Origin: Calycina herbarum
Lineage: Eukaryota > Ascomycota > Leotiomycetes > Helotiales > Pezizellaceae
DNA length: 64,000 nt
Assembly: GCA_001414485.1 (NCBI GenBank)
Contig: LLEY01000004.1
Location: forward strand, 620,001-684,000
Direction of reading: 5' to 3'
Below, in pieces: positions 11,850-22,882 of this stretch. The notes beneath the pieces were generated by a model that was not told where the DNA came from, did no database searches, and was given only the letters and a program-made list of their open reading frames with translations. The first letter of the stretch is position 1. Every line of letters starts with the position of its first letter. The translations under genes and the position numbers were made by a program.

Positions 11850-13058
11850 ACCCATGGCCCCCACAGAGTTGTATACCTCTAGTCACGAACTTCTTTTATG
11901 TTATCTGAAATTCGAGACTGGTACTTGTCACAGAAAAGGTTCACTGGATGGTACACCGAGGGCAGTCAACCCTCACTTCACAGGCCGAATGAGAATATTG
12001 AAGACGCTCCGAGAACAACTTTGCCGTGGCGAATATGCAATAACGCAAGGAAAACAAAAACGATTAGTGATCTATGGAATGGGTGGTTCAGGAAAAAGCG
12101 AGGTGTTTCTGAACTTTGCGAACGACAATAGAGACAGGTATTTATGCCCCTTTGCCTAATATCTGCGCGATCAGCTCAACTCAAATTATAGATTCCGGGG
12201 CATTTCCTGGAAAGATTCCATCGACATCTTCAACATGAAACGAGGATTTGTCGACATTGCAAACCATGCGTTCGGTGTTAGAGATAAACCTACGAAGAAG
12301 CAAAACGATGGTTTGAGAATTTACGAAATGGCTGCCTTCTAGTCCTCGACAACGCGGATAGACCCGAAATCGACTACTCTCACTACATCCCATCGGGTGA
12401 CCTGGGTTCTATTCTGATAACGACACGCAATGGCGAATTTTCCAAATACCAAACAGCTGGAGTTGAACAATTCGTAAAACTTCGATTCGAAGACTCGGTG
12501 GGACTCTTACGGAAAGCAGCTGGGCTTGAGAATGCCCAGAAATGGCATGATAATTACGAGGAAGCCAAAACTCTCACGAGCGAAGAATATCTCAGCCAGC
12601 AAGCTCTGGCAATTTAACAGGCCCGAGCTGTAATCCAAGAGGTCTGCAATGGCAATCCCAAAAAGTATACAAGTCTGTTCAAAAATCAGCGGCGGTTGCT
12701 TCTCAGAGAACACCCAACTCAGGCGGGATCGACTCACAAAGATGTTCACGCGACGTTTGAAGTCTCAGCACTACTGTTAACTTCTTCTAGATTGGACTGG
12801 CAAATTGGAATAAAGCTGTTGGGAGTGCTTTCATATCTCAACCGTCGAGCTGTACCCAAAAAACCATTCGCAAGGGTATGGGAATATTCAGCAGCGATTT
12901 TGAATTCTCCTGATAGAGATTCTGCAAAGATTACCGAACTCTCTGGGTGGCATGTCAGACGGTTTGAGATGGTCTTGTTTCAACTCAAGGACACAAAAGA
13001 AGTCGCCCTTCTTGGATGGAACAAAGCTCTGCAGGCACTGCCATCGTTTTCGCTCTAA
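11850..13058 (+). pseudogene. NB-ARC (NLR-like STAND NTPase) pseudogene
   Basis: STAND NTPases of this type act in fungal non-self recognition. Visible in order are a linker NPHFTGRMRILKTLREQL (about 11970), a P-loop GMGGSGKS (about 12076-12099), an intron 12138-12191 (54 bp) that restores RDR-FRGISW, a Walker B/kinase-2 LLVLDNAD (12336-12359), and GSILITTRN (about 12397). A helical region ending TELSGWHVRRFE (about 12940) follows. Two lesions are certain: a one-base frame change near 12295, and an in-frame TAA at 12615-12617. The frame then stays open to 13056, where it ends well short of any repeat domain. The C-terminal sensor repeats (TPR, ankyrin or WD) are missing. The N-terminal effector domain is not identified. 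Confidence 0.75.
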
Positions 13059-13671
13059 ACCATTCCCCAGGAGAATTTTAATGCCCGTAAGCAAATGGGT
13101 AATAGGACGACAACCTTTTGCACCGAGTACTCTGTGCGTCAAAACTCATCCCGTTTTTCACGATAAGCAGAGAGCGATATCATCTGAAACGAAAAAACCA
13201 GCCAACTTCTTTGTCCGCAAAACACACGAGGAGATTATAGACCCGTTTGGAAACTGACTTTGAAACAATTGGATACAAACTTTAATCAAGGGCCACCATT
13301 GGCTGTGGGCAGTAGACAGGTAGCTAACTTGGGAAACCGTGAGAATATCGACGAAAGTCCACCGAAAATGACAAAGTTTAGATAAATAGAATGAACCAAG
13401 GAATTGGGCGCTTGGCCGTTGCAAAATCTGGAGATCAAAGTTTTGGGTTTTTAATACAATTTCTTCATCTTGAGTCTCGAGTACATGATGAATTATGTAC
13501 CGCAAAATAAATAGGGTGACATCCACACTTTCCAATTTTTCGCCGGAACTCCATTCGCCAAAAATATCAAAGATTGAAACAAACCACTTCTACTCTTCTT
13601 TCCGTTTCGAAATTTCTACTTTTGGTCTATCATGGGAATTAGAAGTTAATTTTCCAAACGGAAATGAATGC
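13059..13671. other. Intergenic, nothing assignable
   Basis: Short overlapping open frames on both strands without protein-like features. Possibly 3' debris of the NB-ARC gene. Confidence 0.4.
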
Positions 13672-14196
13672 TTACACAGCAGCAGTGACAGATTTCTTCT
13701 CATGCCCATGATATGTTTCTCCCATCTCATCCGTTTGCCCCTCAAAAAGCATCAGTAGCGCAGGGAAAAGTCCAAAGAACAACAATGTCACAGCTCCTAG
13801 ACTTGCTGCAGCCAAATCGGTCTCCCAAATCCACTCTGTGTATCCTTTCTCGTACAAATAGATACCACTCGCTAGTTCGGCGACGAGCATGAAAAATAGT
13901 GAAAGAGTGCCAATGGCTAGTCGAAATCCAGCCACCCTTGGAATCTCGTAATGCGCAACGAGCCATCGAGCCCAGAGTGCATTGGTGATGAAGAAAAATG
14001 GGAGAGTGATCAATTCGGATTGAGGTTGTGTGAGGTGGTGAAGTGGTTGAAGGTGGAAAAGGCGGTATGAGGCAATCAGACAGCCCGTGCTGAACGTAAG
14101 GAATGTGTAGAGCAGGGACAGTCGGATGATGAATACTGCAAGGGCAAGGTCCCACAGTAACTCAAATACGGAGGTTGTTGTTTCGAAGAGTATCAT
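13672..14196 (-). CDS. Small four-helix integral membrane protein
   Basis: A single exon of 174 codons. Four hydrophobic segments are clear at about residues 9-36, 61-80, 88-112 and 126-150. A short polar N-terminus and a charged, histidine-containing C-terminal tail (GQTDEMGETYHGHEKK) flank them. There is no signal-peptide cleavage motif and no catalytic signature. I recognise the general form as an uncharacterised membrane protein seen in filamentous ascomycetes but cannot name a family. The start chosen is the first ATG of the frame; translation from it gives the full first helix. The frame is undamaged, unlike most neighbours, so the gene is probably functional. Confidence 0.75.
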   Translation of the reverse strand: MILFETTTSVFELLWDLALAVFIIRLSLLYTFLTFSTGCLIASYRLFHLQPLHHLTQPQSELITLPFFFITNALWARWLVAHYEIPRVAGFRLAIGTLSLFFMLVAELASGIYLYEKGYTEWIWETDLAAASLGAVTLLFFGLFPALLMLFEGQTDEMGETYHGHEKKSVTAAV

Positions 14197-15273
14197 TTTG
14201 ACGGTATCGGTCTTCGTTAGGCGATTGTTTGGTTTTCAAGAATTGTTTGTTTTGATAATTGATCTGGTTTTTAATTGACAAAAAGAGAATCGAGGAAGGG
14301 AAGAATTTATATTTACTCAAAGATGGTATCGTGATGATATGATATTTTGGAGGTGGCGATTTTGTGGTGTGATCCTCCCATTGTAACCCGATAACGTGAT
14401 GCGCAGGCTGCACGCGAGCGTTTCCCCCCATAGTTTCTCGATGCAATGAATCATGAATTCGAAATAATTCCATCAGGAGACTTCTGAATCTCACGAAGAA
14501 TTTCTCTGCATTATGGCTCAAAATGACTTTCAGTCTCAGAAGGAGCCAATCGTATTCGCTCAGAACATATCGCCCGCTTTACCCGTGTGTCAACAAGGCC
14601 TTGATTCCCTGCAAAAAACACAACCCAAAATGGCCAAAAAATAGATATTTGAAGAAGAACAAATTGTTTTAACACCCCAACGCGCAGCTCGCCTCACCCC
14701 TTAACGAACGGGTTATTTTTCTCAAGGAAAGTAGCCAAATACGGTGAACTAAGTATTCCTGGTTGAAACAACCGTCGTTTGGGACCGACTTGTAAGTTGT
14801 ATATTAACTAATGGCTCTTATGGAAAAATGTATTAACTTGGGACGCAAGACTTCTTGCTATTTTCGATACTTGAGATATTCTGGGGGCAAGGTCGTCGTG
14901 GGTTGGGGCAAATCTTCCAGCTTCCTATCGAGAAGAGTTTTCTTGCTTTGTTTTGACTCCTTTAGGTTGAACCCGGACTATTTAAGATCCCTTGTCTCTA
15001 TTTGAAGTGATATTCCAAGCATCAATTGACTCTTTTTTTGAAAGCAGCCACAGTGACTCTTAAACAGAGCGTTAACCTTTGTCCAAGAGATAGGAACACC
15101 TTAGGGAATTGAGATAGCTTGCTTATATATGAATCTATGATTCAGAACTGCAGACAAAGGCTAAATAATTCTAGTCATCTTATATCTTATAAGTCAATTA
15201 GAGAATTTATATTGTGTCTATATTAATAGAATTTACTCTAACCTCTCTAAATAAACATTAAAATGCTGTCTAT
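14197..15273. other. Intergenic, nothing seen
   Basis: Contains only short spurious frames. The part nearest 15200 is AT-rich. It lies between the 5' end of the four-helix protein gene and the 3' end of the HET-like gene. Confidence 0.5.
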
Positions 15274-17063
15274 CTACAATACAAGGATCATTTGTCGCAG
15301 TCTCTGACTACAATATTGCAAATAGTCATCTGAACCCTTGTCGATCACTTCTGAGATTTCAGCATTGTATGTCTTAACCAAAGCAGTACACACAATAGGG
15401 ATTTGCTGGCACTCATGTTCTTCGCGGAAATAGCGAAATTTGTGCGCTGACAAGCACCCCAATCTCAGAAGTTTGTACAAAGCCACCTTGTCGCTGTTGT
15501 GCGATTTAAAAAGAACCAAGTTTGAATCCTTCCTATTCCAAGTGTTGATATCTGTTTCAAATCGGTCCAGTAGCTTGGGCATCTTTCTTTCAAACAGACT
15601 TTGTTCCTTGTGGTTGGAATAGGTGATTTTGCATTCCTTCAGCATGGAAAATTCCGCCTCTTCAGACTTAATTCGTTCGAAGTCATCCAAAAGCTTATTC
15701 AACGTAATTGTACAATTAGCAAATGAAAAAACAATATCCTTCGCAACGAAGGCTTCTCTCACTGTCCAAACTCTCGATTTCCAAGGTGAGTATCTTATAC
15801 GGATAAGTGCCTCTTCAGGGGTACCAAAGGCGTGCTTATAAAGTGGGGGATCCCAGACAAGTATATGGCTAGCTTGTGAGAAGATGTTTTGAATGGACCC
15901 AAGAGCAATCTTGCTAAGTGATTTACCCAGCGGTAGGCAAAGAGTATCAATCCAGAAAAGAGTACCTTTTGGGTTACCGCCAGGATCCACTCGATCTACA
16001 AGAGATTGTATGAGAACCAATTGACAGAAAGGCAGAGAATTGGCCGTAGAATTTCCCAGACCCATCAGACGCATATGGCTTATCGCCACGAATGGTTTTG
16101 TGCCTGTTGCTTTGAGCTCGAAGCTATGCTCTTTGATTGAACTGGTCTTTTGGTGGAACCGCAAAAGGGGTGTTTTACCCTCAGTGACCATGGCTTTGAG
16201 GATCGGCAAGGAAGCTTCCACGTGTGGGCAATTGCATGACCGATGCGTGTGCGTTGGTGTGATTGAAGAATCTTCACTCCATGGCGGGCATTGGCAATTC
16301 TCTTGGCCATCATGATCTGGATTGCCATAAATAGAATGGTGACGATAAAAGCTTAAGTGATATCGGAAAATTACATCTGATGGCAATCTTTGGATTTCTT
16401 TATAACACCATGATGAACCACGAAGAAGCTCATCAACAAGAACAAAGTATTCTTTCCTAAGAGTTGCAATCGCTTTTGAATGGCGAGCATTTTGAAGACC
16501 CGATGCATGACAGGTCTCGAGAAGAGTTTGTGAAAGGACTTGAACCGCCAAAACGGTTTTGAAAACCACATGCGAGGTACCACTTCCTTTCTGGTTCTCT
16601 GAACCTGTAATGGACTGAAACCAAGGTGTCGATAGCAGGCTCCCAATAAATGACGACGCGGTATTTATCGTGGCGAGAAATTGGTTGTACCAGTCTTCTG
16701 ACGGCAAGGACTTCTTCGCCAAGGAGATGAGCTCATGGAGTTCGGCAGTAGAAAGGTATGTACGATTCCCTATCGTCTTGGTAAAGGAAGAATTTAGAGC
16801 GAGCTGCGCATTCTGTGCTATCCAGAGGCCAAAAGTCTCTTCCAATAAGCCAAACCATAACCAAGCTTGCAGAATGGAGCTGAATATTCCACTGGCATGT
16901 TCGACAGACTGCCATTTCTCAACGCCATTGTGTCTACCCCCACGCGGTCTGGGAAAGTAGCGAAACCCAGCCCGTCATATTTATATTTGCTCTCATGGCA
17001 AACACACTCGATTTCTAATGGTGCGTGTGCCACGTCGTCACTGCACATAGAGATGTGATCCAT
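15274..17063 (-). pseudogene. HET-domain-like protein, one-base frameshift near the N-terminus
   Basis: HET proteins mediate heterokaryon incompatibility in filamentous fungi. The family pattern is seen in order: an N-terminal MDHISMC...YDGLGFATFP (from 17063), VEHASGIFSSILQAWLWFG (about 16860-16915), two cysteine-rich stretches (CQCPPW and CNCPH, about residues 185-210 of the long frame), FVAISHMRLMGLGN in the place of the usual A-I-S-H-V-W-S-D-G-L-G-N, LFWIDTLCLP, and RVWTVREA. The frame from 17063 and the frame that runs to 15274 are offset by one base. They meet at a run of five C on the plus strand (16937-16941), where six would keep one frame of about 597 codons. No ATG near the start of the long frame could replace the lost one. 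So this is a broken allele, or an indel error in a homopolymer. The WSD of the signature is also lost. Confidence 0.75.
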
Positions 17064-17541
17064 GGGAAGGATCGGGAAATGAGCCTGCCCGGTGTTAGCT
17101 GTCTTTATTCAAAATGAGCAAGAGTGCAAGGTTCGTACTGCAGCAGGAGTAAAATGAATATATATGAGAAACGCTGAATGCAAAGTATCAGCCTTGTTAA
17201 GATTTGTGCCTTCGGACAGAGGACACATTTGCCCCATGCGTTGTAATGTCAGTCAGTCAGACTGTCAGTGGCGTTGGCATTGGCAAATCTTCATGCCGAG
17301 CGCGTAGGCTCGGTAAGCTTGAAAAAAACGCCAATCGCTTCAAAAATCAAATCATTGGTCGTTACCCTTGCCATACTTATTTCCACCCACACACCCTTCC
17401 TCACCCCTCTCCCACACCTTTTCTCTTCCGCGCAGTGTGGGACGCGAGCCTCATTCTCATCCTAGGTCTTAAGCCGCGCTCTCCCCTATTTATGGGGCCC
17501 CTAAGACCCTTTATGACTTAGGTCCACACTCCTAGTCTACA
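17064..17541. promoter_or_regulatory. Divergent intergenic region between HET-like and membrane genes
   Basis: 478 bases separate the two divergent starts (17063 minus, 17542 plus), so both promoters should lie here. A pyrimidine-rich stretch (about 17370-17430) precedes the plus-strand gene, a common feature of fungal promoters. I see no certain TATA box or operator. Confidence 0.4.
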
Positions 17542-19321
17542 TTGGCAATGAGTTCGCTCCATGTTTTGTTTATTGTTGTTTTCCTCGTACCACTGTTCAT
17601 TGTAGACGCATCTCCTCTCTTTCCATTGAATATTCTCGAAAATATCAAGCGAGATGAAGCGTCTATGGTCACCTGGCAAGAATATTTCAGAAGTCAGTTT
17701 AAATCGCCAACGGGTATCATCGCTGTACTCCTTCTCATTGGTGGAGATATTGTTCAAAAAGCAATCGCACAAACCACTGGCGGTACGAAACGTACTGAAT
17801 CATTGAATTTGAGAGTGATAACTCCTGTTGTCTTCAGCTTTGGCTGGGTTTCGTACGCCTTCAATGCCGTATCGTCCGCTCTAGGAGACGGGACCTTTCT
17901 TGTACCACCAGATTATCCTGGCCATGTCATTGTACTGAGTTCAGGCGATACTCGACAAAACCAGTCAGTCCTAGGTACTTGGCAGGTTGATTAGGGACTT
18001 GGAGCTAAAAGTGGAGGAGGACAATGCCAAAACCGCCCACATGTTGGACTCTGCGTTACTTGTTACTACATTCAAAGCTGTTACCAACATTGAAACAAAC
18101 CGCTATGGCACTTATAGACCAGATCGCTCTGTCGCGTGGTGGTTCTTTATATTCTTTCTCATACTTCAATTTGCTATCGCAGCAATACCAGTAATACGAG
18201 GCTTTCCTTCATCTACTGGCGCAAGTAACTGGGGTATATTTATAATCACTGGTTTTGGCAACGTGCTCGCCATCTTGACTGCGTCGCCGTCGTCGGCGCG
18301 AGAGGAGAAGTACCAGGGCAGAGAACACTCCAAAGAAACATACGCCATTACACGAGGAAATGGACACAAACATGTGTTTATTCTACTTCCCGATACCTTG
18401 CGGAGAAACATGAGTCGCCTGGATGCAAATGGGAAAGCTTGGATGGATCAAACTCCAACTTCTTCACTTCCGCACTTAGAGGATCTGGCAAATGCAGTTC
18501 ATCGTGCAGGTTGGATAGCAAGGGGTGCTTCGGTTCTCCTGGCGCTCTGCTGGATTGTTCTATTGCTGGCTATTGGAGGTTTACAAGATGGTGGATGGTT
18601 TCTTCTGGGCGTAGGACTTCTTGGGATGATTCACAACACCATCTTGGCCGGCGGCCGTCGCAATCCAGCAGCTCACGGAATCCCTTTACAACAGCTGGAT
18701 GAGGATGAGAATGAAAAAACAGCTGTGGAAGACTTGGACGAGCAAAAAGGGTACTTGCAAAATTTAACACCGAATCCCCTCGAAGGGGATACAACAAAGC
18801 TTGGGGAGCTAGGTCGAAAACGAGATCCTGAGGACAATCGCCCAGGGGTCATGGATGTACTTTATGCCCTTGAACGAAAATTCCCTGGTGCTGGCCACTC
18901 CCTGCGGCCAGTGTTTTTCCCAGGGCGTCTCAGAAAGTATGAGGAAATGAAGTGGAACGAAGAAGCGTACAGCTTGGAGACAATTACGAGACGTTCAAAG
19001 CAAAGAAGACATCGATGGTATACAGAGAGACAACTTATCCCAGATAAGTATGTCAGGCCATTTGTCGATATGCGTTCACGGGAAGCCCCTCTTGGAAATG
19101 TCCACTCACCAGCAAGTCGCCTAGAGAATACTAACAGTGGAGGAGATCTGGTTCAGCCAGTTGTTGCACCCTCAACGCCAGGCCAAGGAGTCTCTCCTGA
19201 GAATGATATCAACTCGCCAACAGGAAGTAGCCTAGAAAGCGACCTTTATTGGGGAGATCCAGCTACACCAGTTGTTCGGTTGCCTCCAGGAAATAAGGTG
19301 GAGTACACATATTATAAATAG
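17542..19321 (+). pseudogene. Multi-pass fungal membrane protein, broken in the middle
   Basis: Two overlapping frames, 17542-17994 and 17987-19321, together encode one protein of about 590 residues. The order is a signal/anchor segment (residues 5-25), hydrophobic segments near 60-80, 95-118, 190-215 and 225-243, the motif TRGNG-x2-HV, a hydrophobic pair after GWIARGAS, then a long polar C-terminal tail with KLGELGRKRDPEDNRPG. I recognise the TRGNG-HV motif and the NQSWVLGRL stretch from an uncharacterised Pezizomycotina membrane family. Here the second motif is damaged: AGTC is present twice (17963-17970) and a TAG stands at 17972-17974 where TGG is expected. Removing one AGTC restores the frame but leaves the stop, so two independent lesions exist. 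It is divergent from the HET-like gene. Confidence 0.75.
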
Positions 19322-20620
19322 AATAAGAGAAGAACAAGAAGGAGCCCAAGGAAATAATGAACATTGGGGGGCAGAGGAGATTGCCAAATGTTTGTAAGGA
19401 ATAGAAAAATTTTGAAAAATCTTATGAGGTCAGAGTACCTTGACTACCATTCCATATTGTGCAGCCACATGTTAGTAGCAGTGCTAAGCGAACAAACAAT
19501 ACTATATCTTTCTTTGTGACCAGTACTATCTGTGACAACTTTAGGTGACTTGTATTGCCGGTGAATATACACAAAAGAAGTTACTGCAGTTCATTTGTCC
19601 ATGAAGGCCCTAGTGAGCTTGTACCTTATGTCCTAAAATTCCAGCTTGTTCAACAAACATTCTTTCGCTTGATTCTGACACCCAAGCCATGCTAGCTCCT
19701 TGGGTAAAAAATCCAGGCTGTGTTGACAGGTGTAGTATAATTATTAGGCGGAAACTTCCTGGTGTCGTCAACAGCGCTAGAAAATAGTAAAACTTGAGGA
19801 AAATATTTCATTTGCCCTCCAGCTCCACCAGTATAGTTCTTGATGAGTAGTCAATGACACAAAGTCCGCCAAGAAAACCAAAACTTCACAAAAAGAGTGT
19901 CATATGACATGAACAGTATATTTTCCCAAAGAAAGCACTTCAAGTTTAACCAAACCAACACCTGATCTAAAAGCGAAAAGCGAAAACATAACATAGCACC
20001 TTTGGAAACAAACTCATGGAAAACAACCGGAAATAATAAGGAAAATGATTTTTAAAGGCAGTTTAGTCCCAGTTTTGATGATTTCTCTCATTATACTCAT
20101 TTCTTGACACACTGACCAATGACCTTTAATTAAATGGGAAACTCATCGCATTTCTCTTAATCTTGAAAGAAACAGTCCTATAATCAGTATTAACGTATAA
20201 GTAGTATGAAATTTCACAGTGACTGTCAGTCACGGCAATACATATGTCCTCTGTTATACACAACCCACGTCATTATTTCTTTCCCAACTCGGATAACATA
20301 ATATGCGTGAGGTACAGCTTTCCACAAAGCATGAAGCGTCTACGAAGTATGGTATACCACGTGGGATCTTGAAACAGCCTTTTGAGACCAAAGTTTTATC
20401 TTGGAACGTGCTTGTGGATTTTATTGAATTTTATTTTTGAAGAGTTGGTACTTTGGCAGGCAAGTCGGGTGATTTTCGGCTGAGCCAAAAACAGGGTGGC
20501 TCAAATCGGGACCTTCAACACCATCTCCAATTCGCACATATACATCACAACCTCTAACATGGGGATTAACAGTCTCCAACACTCTCGCTTTTGTTCTTTT
20601 GGTTTTGGATATTCCTTGAC
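19322..20620. other. Intergenic, nothing seen
   Basis: About 1.3 kb without a credible frame on either strand. The last 200 bases are the promoter side of the gene starting at 20621. Confidence 0.5.
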
Positions 20621-22882
20621 ATGGACCCCTCAAAGGTTGAGATTTTGGTTCACATCGCAGCCAGCAGCACAGCAAAAGACGACGCCCGATACAGAGCCTT
20701 GGCGCGCAATTACTTGAATTTCGTGCCAGCAACGCGACTCGAGCTCGAGGATCCGCCCGAAGATGAGGAAATGCAAATGGCTGGTGGTTGGAACGCGCCT
20801 ATCGAGGAGCAAGTCGATAGCCAACTAAACGACGAGCTTCGAAGTAATGTTGGAGAGGAATCCGAGGTCAAATCGTGGGAATCATATCAACCAGGTCAAG
20901 AGGAAGAAGTGGAAGCCGATGACGACGATATCAGCGAGGCTCTACCCACGCAGCAGTCTCCTTCTCAAGAACATCGATCATCTCGACGGTCATTTGACTC
21001 TGCTGAATTGTCCTTTCAGAGCGCAGCAAATAACGCGGATTCGCCCACTTTTCGATATCGCGGGATCACGTGCGCTCAGCTTCCTCCCCCAGCTCAACCA
21101 CATGTCGAAAGTCAGGAATCTACAGATTCCTGGAAACCTCCTCGAAGCACAATTTCCGATTCGCAGCCTGAATATAATAGGCCATCGCAGGGTGTATCGT
21201 CCCCTACTCGAGTTTTGGAGAATTACGTCCAGCGAATCGACAACTCGGAACCCGAATCGCAAGAAAGTGCCAGGTCTCAAAGGCAACGGAATAGAAATGA
21301 GGCTTCTGCTAGGATATCAGAAAGTCAAAAGACTAGTAGTTCAGATATACGAGATTTTGCCTTCGTTAGATCATCTAGTTCTGTAGTACAAGCTTCTCTG
21401 CCACAAAAAGCAGATAAGCCAGTAGCACGACCACCAGCCACCATCCCTGGGACGCCAACACCTATAGAGATATCGAGTTTGGAAATTCCCCCAACTCCTA
21501 TATTTGCCCCGGGACAGATGCTGCCACCATCCGAGATACATGTTAGCTTCAAGCTTCGCTCGGGGAACATTCCTCGGGGTACATCGTCGTCTTCGGTGAG
21601 GTCTGGTTCTCAAACTGTGGCAAATAAAACCACAATACCGGAGTCTTTTGAGCACATCGAAGATCTTTCAAAAGTGGCTTCTACTGTACCCAAGAAAACA
21701 ACGATACCAGACTCTTTTGAGCATACTAAATCGACCCCATCGACATCAAAAGGGCCTTCAAGCGTGCCCAAGAAAACAACGATAGCAGAGTCTTCTGAAT
21801 ATATTGAAGCCCTCAGTTTGCCCAAAGCCACATCGAACGTCGAAAATTCATCCTTAACATCTAGCACCACAAATGCAGAAAAGCCTCCGTCAGATAAACC
21901 CTCTCTTGTTTCTAATATAATAATGATACCAAAGAAGAGCTTAAGAGATATTCCTCGGACTCCATACCGAGGAATGAACACTACTGCCGATTCATCAATT
22001 GCGTTGAAGAGGAAATTGGCGGAGAGAAGTACGGGGGCTGAGGTACCTGATTCGACGGCAGCGGATAGCCCTTCGGTTATTCCAGAAACGGTTATCAGGC
22101 CGACGAAGCGAACGAAATTCACTCTCACGCGACCTTTCAACGCCCCTTCTGTCTCAAGCCCAAACACCCAACGGACTCCCAAGACACCATCAACGCCCAC
22201 AGCCATGGATCAAGCAAACAGTCCACAAGCTGCGAAGAGACCGTCGACGCCAGCAGTCATGGAGCCGGAAACCGAACCACAAGCCGAAACTACCCCAACA
22301 AAAGCAAGAGAGCCCGCCCACGTAGCTCCACAAACCCCACGGTCTTGTCAGTCAACACCCCTCTTCAGTTCCCCTCCAGGCGCAAGTCAATTCCCGGCCT
22401 TCGTCCACGAGACAGAAATCCGTCCCGACCCCCCAGCTACGGGACATGATCACATCACTCCCGAATCCCTCATCACCTCCGCTCTCCACGCGCTCGCGGT
22501 CAAAGCACCATTCGAAAAGTTCTTCCTACCCGAATATCAAAAAAGAGAGATTGGTCCATGGGATCGGGGATATTGGCTCGTCCACAGCTCAGGCTGGGAT
22601 CAATCCGTGAAGGAAACGTGCTGGAACTTCCTTGGCAACTTCATCACACAAAACAAAGGTGGTTGGACAATCTGGTGTGAGCGGAAGGAGGATTTCAGCG
22701 AGATCAGGGTTTATTGTTGGGGAATCATGGTACCGCATGTTTTCTTGTTGCTCTACGCGGCGAGTAAGAATAGGATTCGGAGGGTTGAAACTTGGTGGAT
22801 GGGTGATAGTGTACCTCCGGGTCCCGTTCCGGTGATGGGTGCGGAGAAAGTTCCGTTGATCAAGATGCCTGTGAAGGAGTAA
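20621..22882 (+). CDS. Large disordered protein with conserved-looking ends, function unknown
   Basis: A single exon of 753 codons, from the ATG at 20621. The frame is open 30 bases further upstream only from a TTG, so the ATG is preferred. Residues 1-45 are helical (RYRALARNYLNFVPATR). Residues 50-600 are low-complexity, rich in S, P, T, E and Q. They include three spaced copies of a K-T-T-I-x-[ED]-S-x-E-x unit near residues 335, 357 and 384, each preceded or followed by S/T-rich spacers, and SPT/TPxT phospho-site-like motifs (RTPKTPSTP near 525). Residues about 610-753 look globular, with many W and aromatic residues (GPWDRGYW, GNFITQNKGGWTIWCE, GIMVPHVFLLLYAA). Basic clusters (KRTKF) could be nuclear localisation signals. 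The pattern suggests a nuclear or cell-cycle-regulated scaffold, but this is inference. Confidence 0.85.
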   Translation: MDPSKVEILVHIAASSTAKDDARYRALARNYLNFVPATRLELEDPPEDEEMQMAGGWNAPIEEQVDSQLNDELRSNVGEESEVKSWESYQPGQEEEVEADDDDISEALPTQQSPSQEHRSSRRSFDSAELSFQSAANNADSPTFRYRGITCAQLPPPAQPHVESQESTDSWKPPRSTISDSQPEYNRPSQGVSSPTRVLENYVQRIDNSEPESQESARSQRQRNRNEASARISESQKTSSSDIRDFAFVRSSSSVVQASLPQKADKPVARPPATIPGTPTPIEISSLEIPPTPIFAPGQMLPPSEIHVSFKLRSGNIPRGTSSSSVRSGSQTVANKTTIPESFEHIEDLSKVASTVPKKTTIPDSFEHTKSTPSTSKGPSSVPKKTTIAESSEYIEALSLPKATSNVENSSLTSSTTNAEKPPSDKPSLVSNIIMIPKKSLRDIPRTPYRGMNTTADSSIALKRKLAERSTGAEVPDSTAADSPSVIPETVIRPTKRTKFTLTRPFNAPSVSSPNTQRTPKTPSTPTAMDQANSPQAAKRPSTPAVMEPETEPQAETTPTKAREPAHVAPQTPRSCQSTPLFSSPPGASQFPAFVHETEIRPDPPATGHDHITPESLITSALHALAVKAPFEKFFLPEYQKREIGPWDRGYWLVHSSGWDQSVKETCWNFLGNFITQNKGGWTIWCERKEDFSEIRVYCWGIMVPHVFLLLYAASKNRIRRVETWWMGDSVPPGPVPVMGAEKVPLIKMPVKE

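Noticed and set aside
17960..17995. A very short intron to explain the frame change in the membrane gene
   Set aside because: The only GT-AG pair gives about 20 bases, below any functional fungal intron, and the AGTC duplication explains the shift better.
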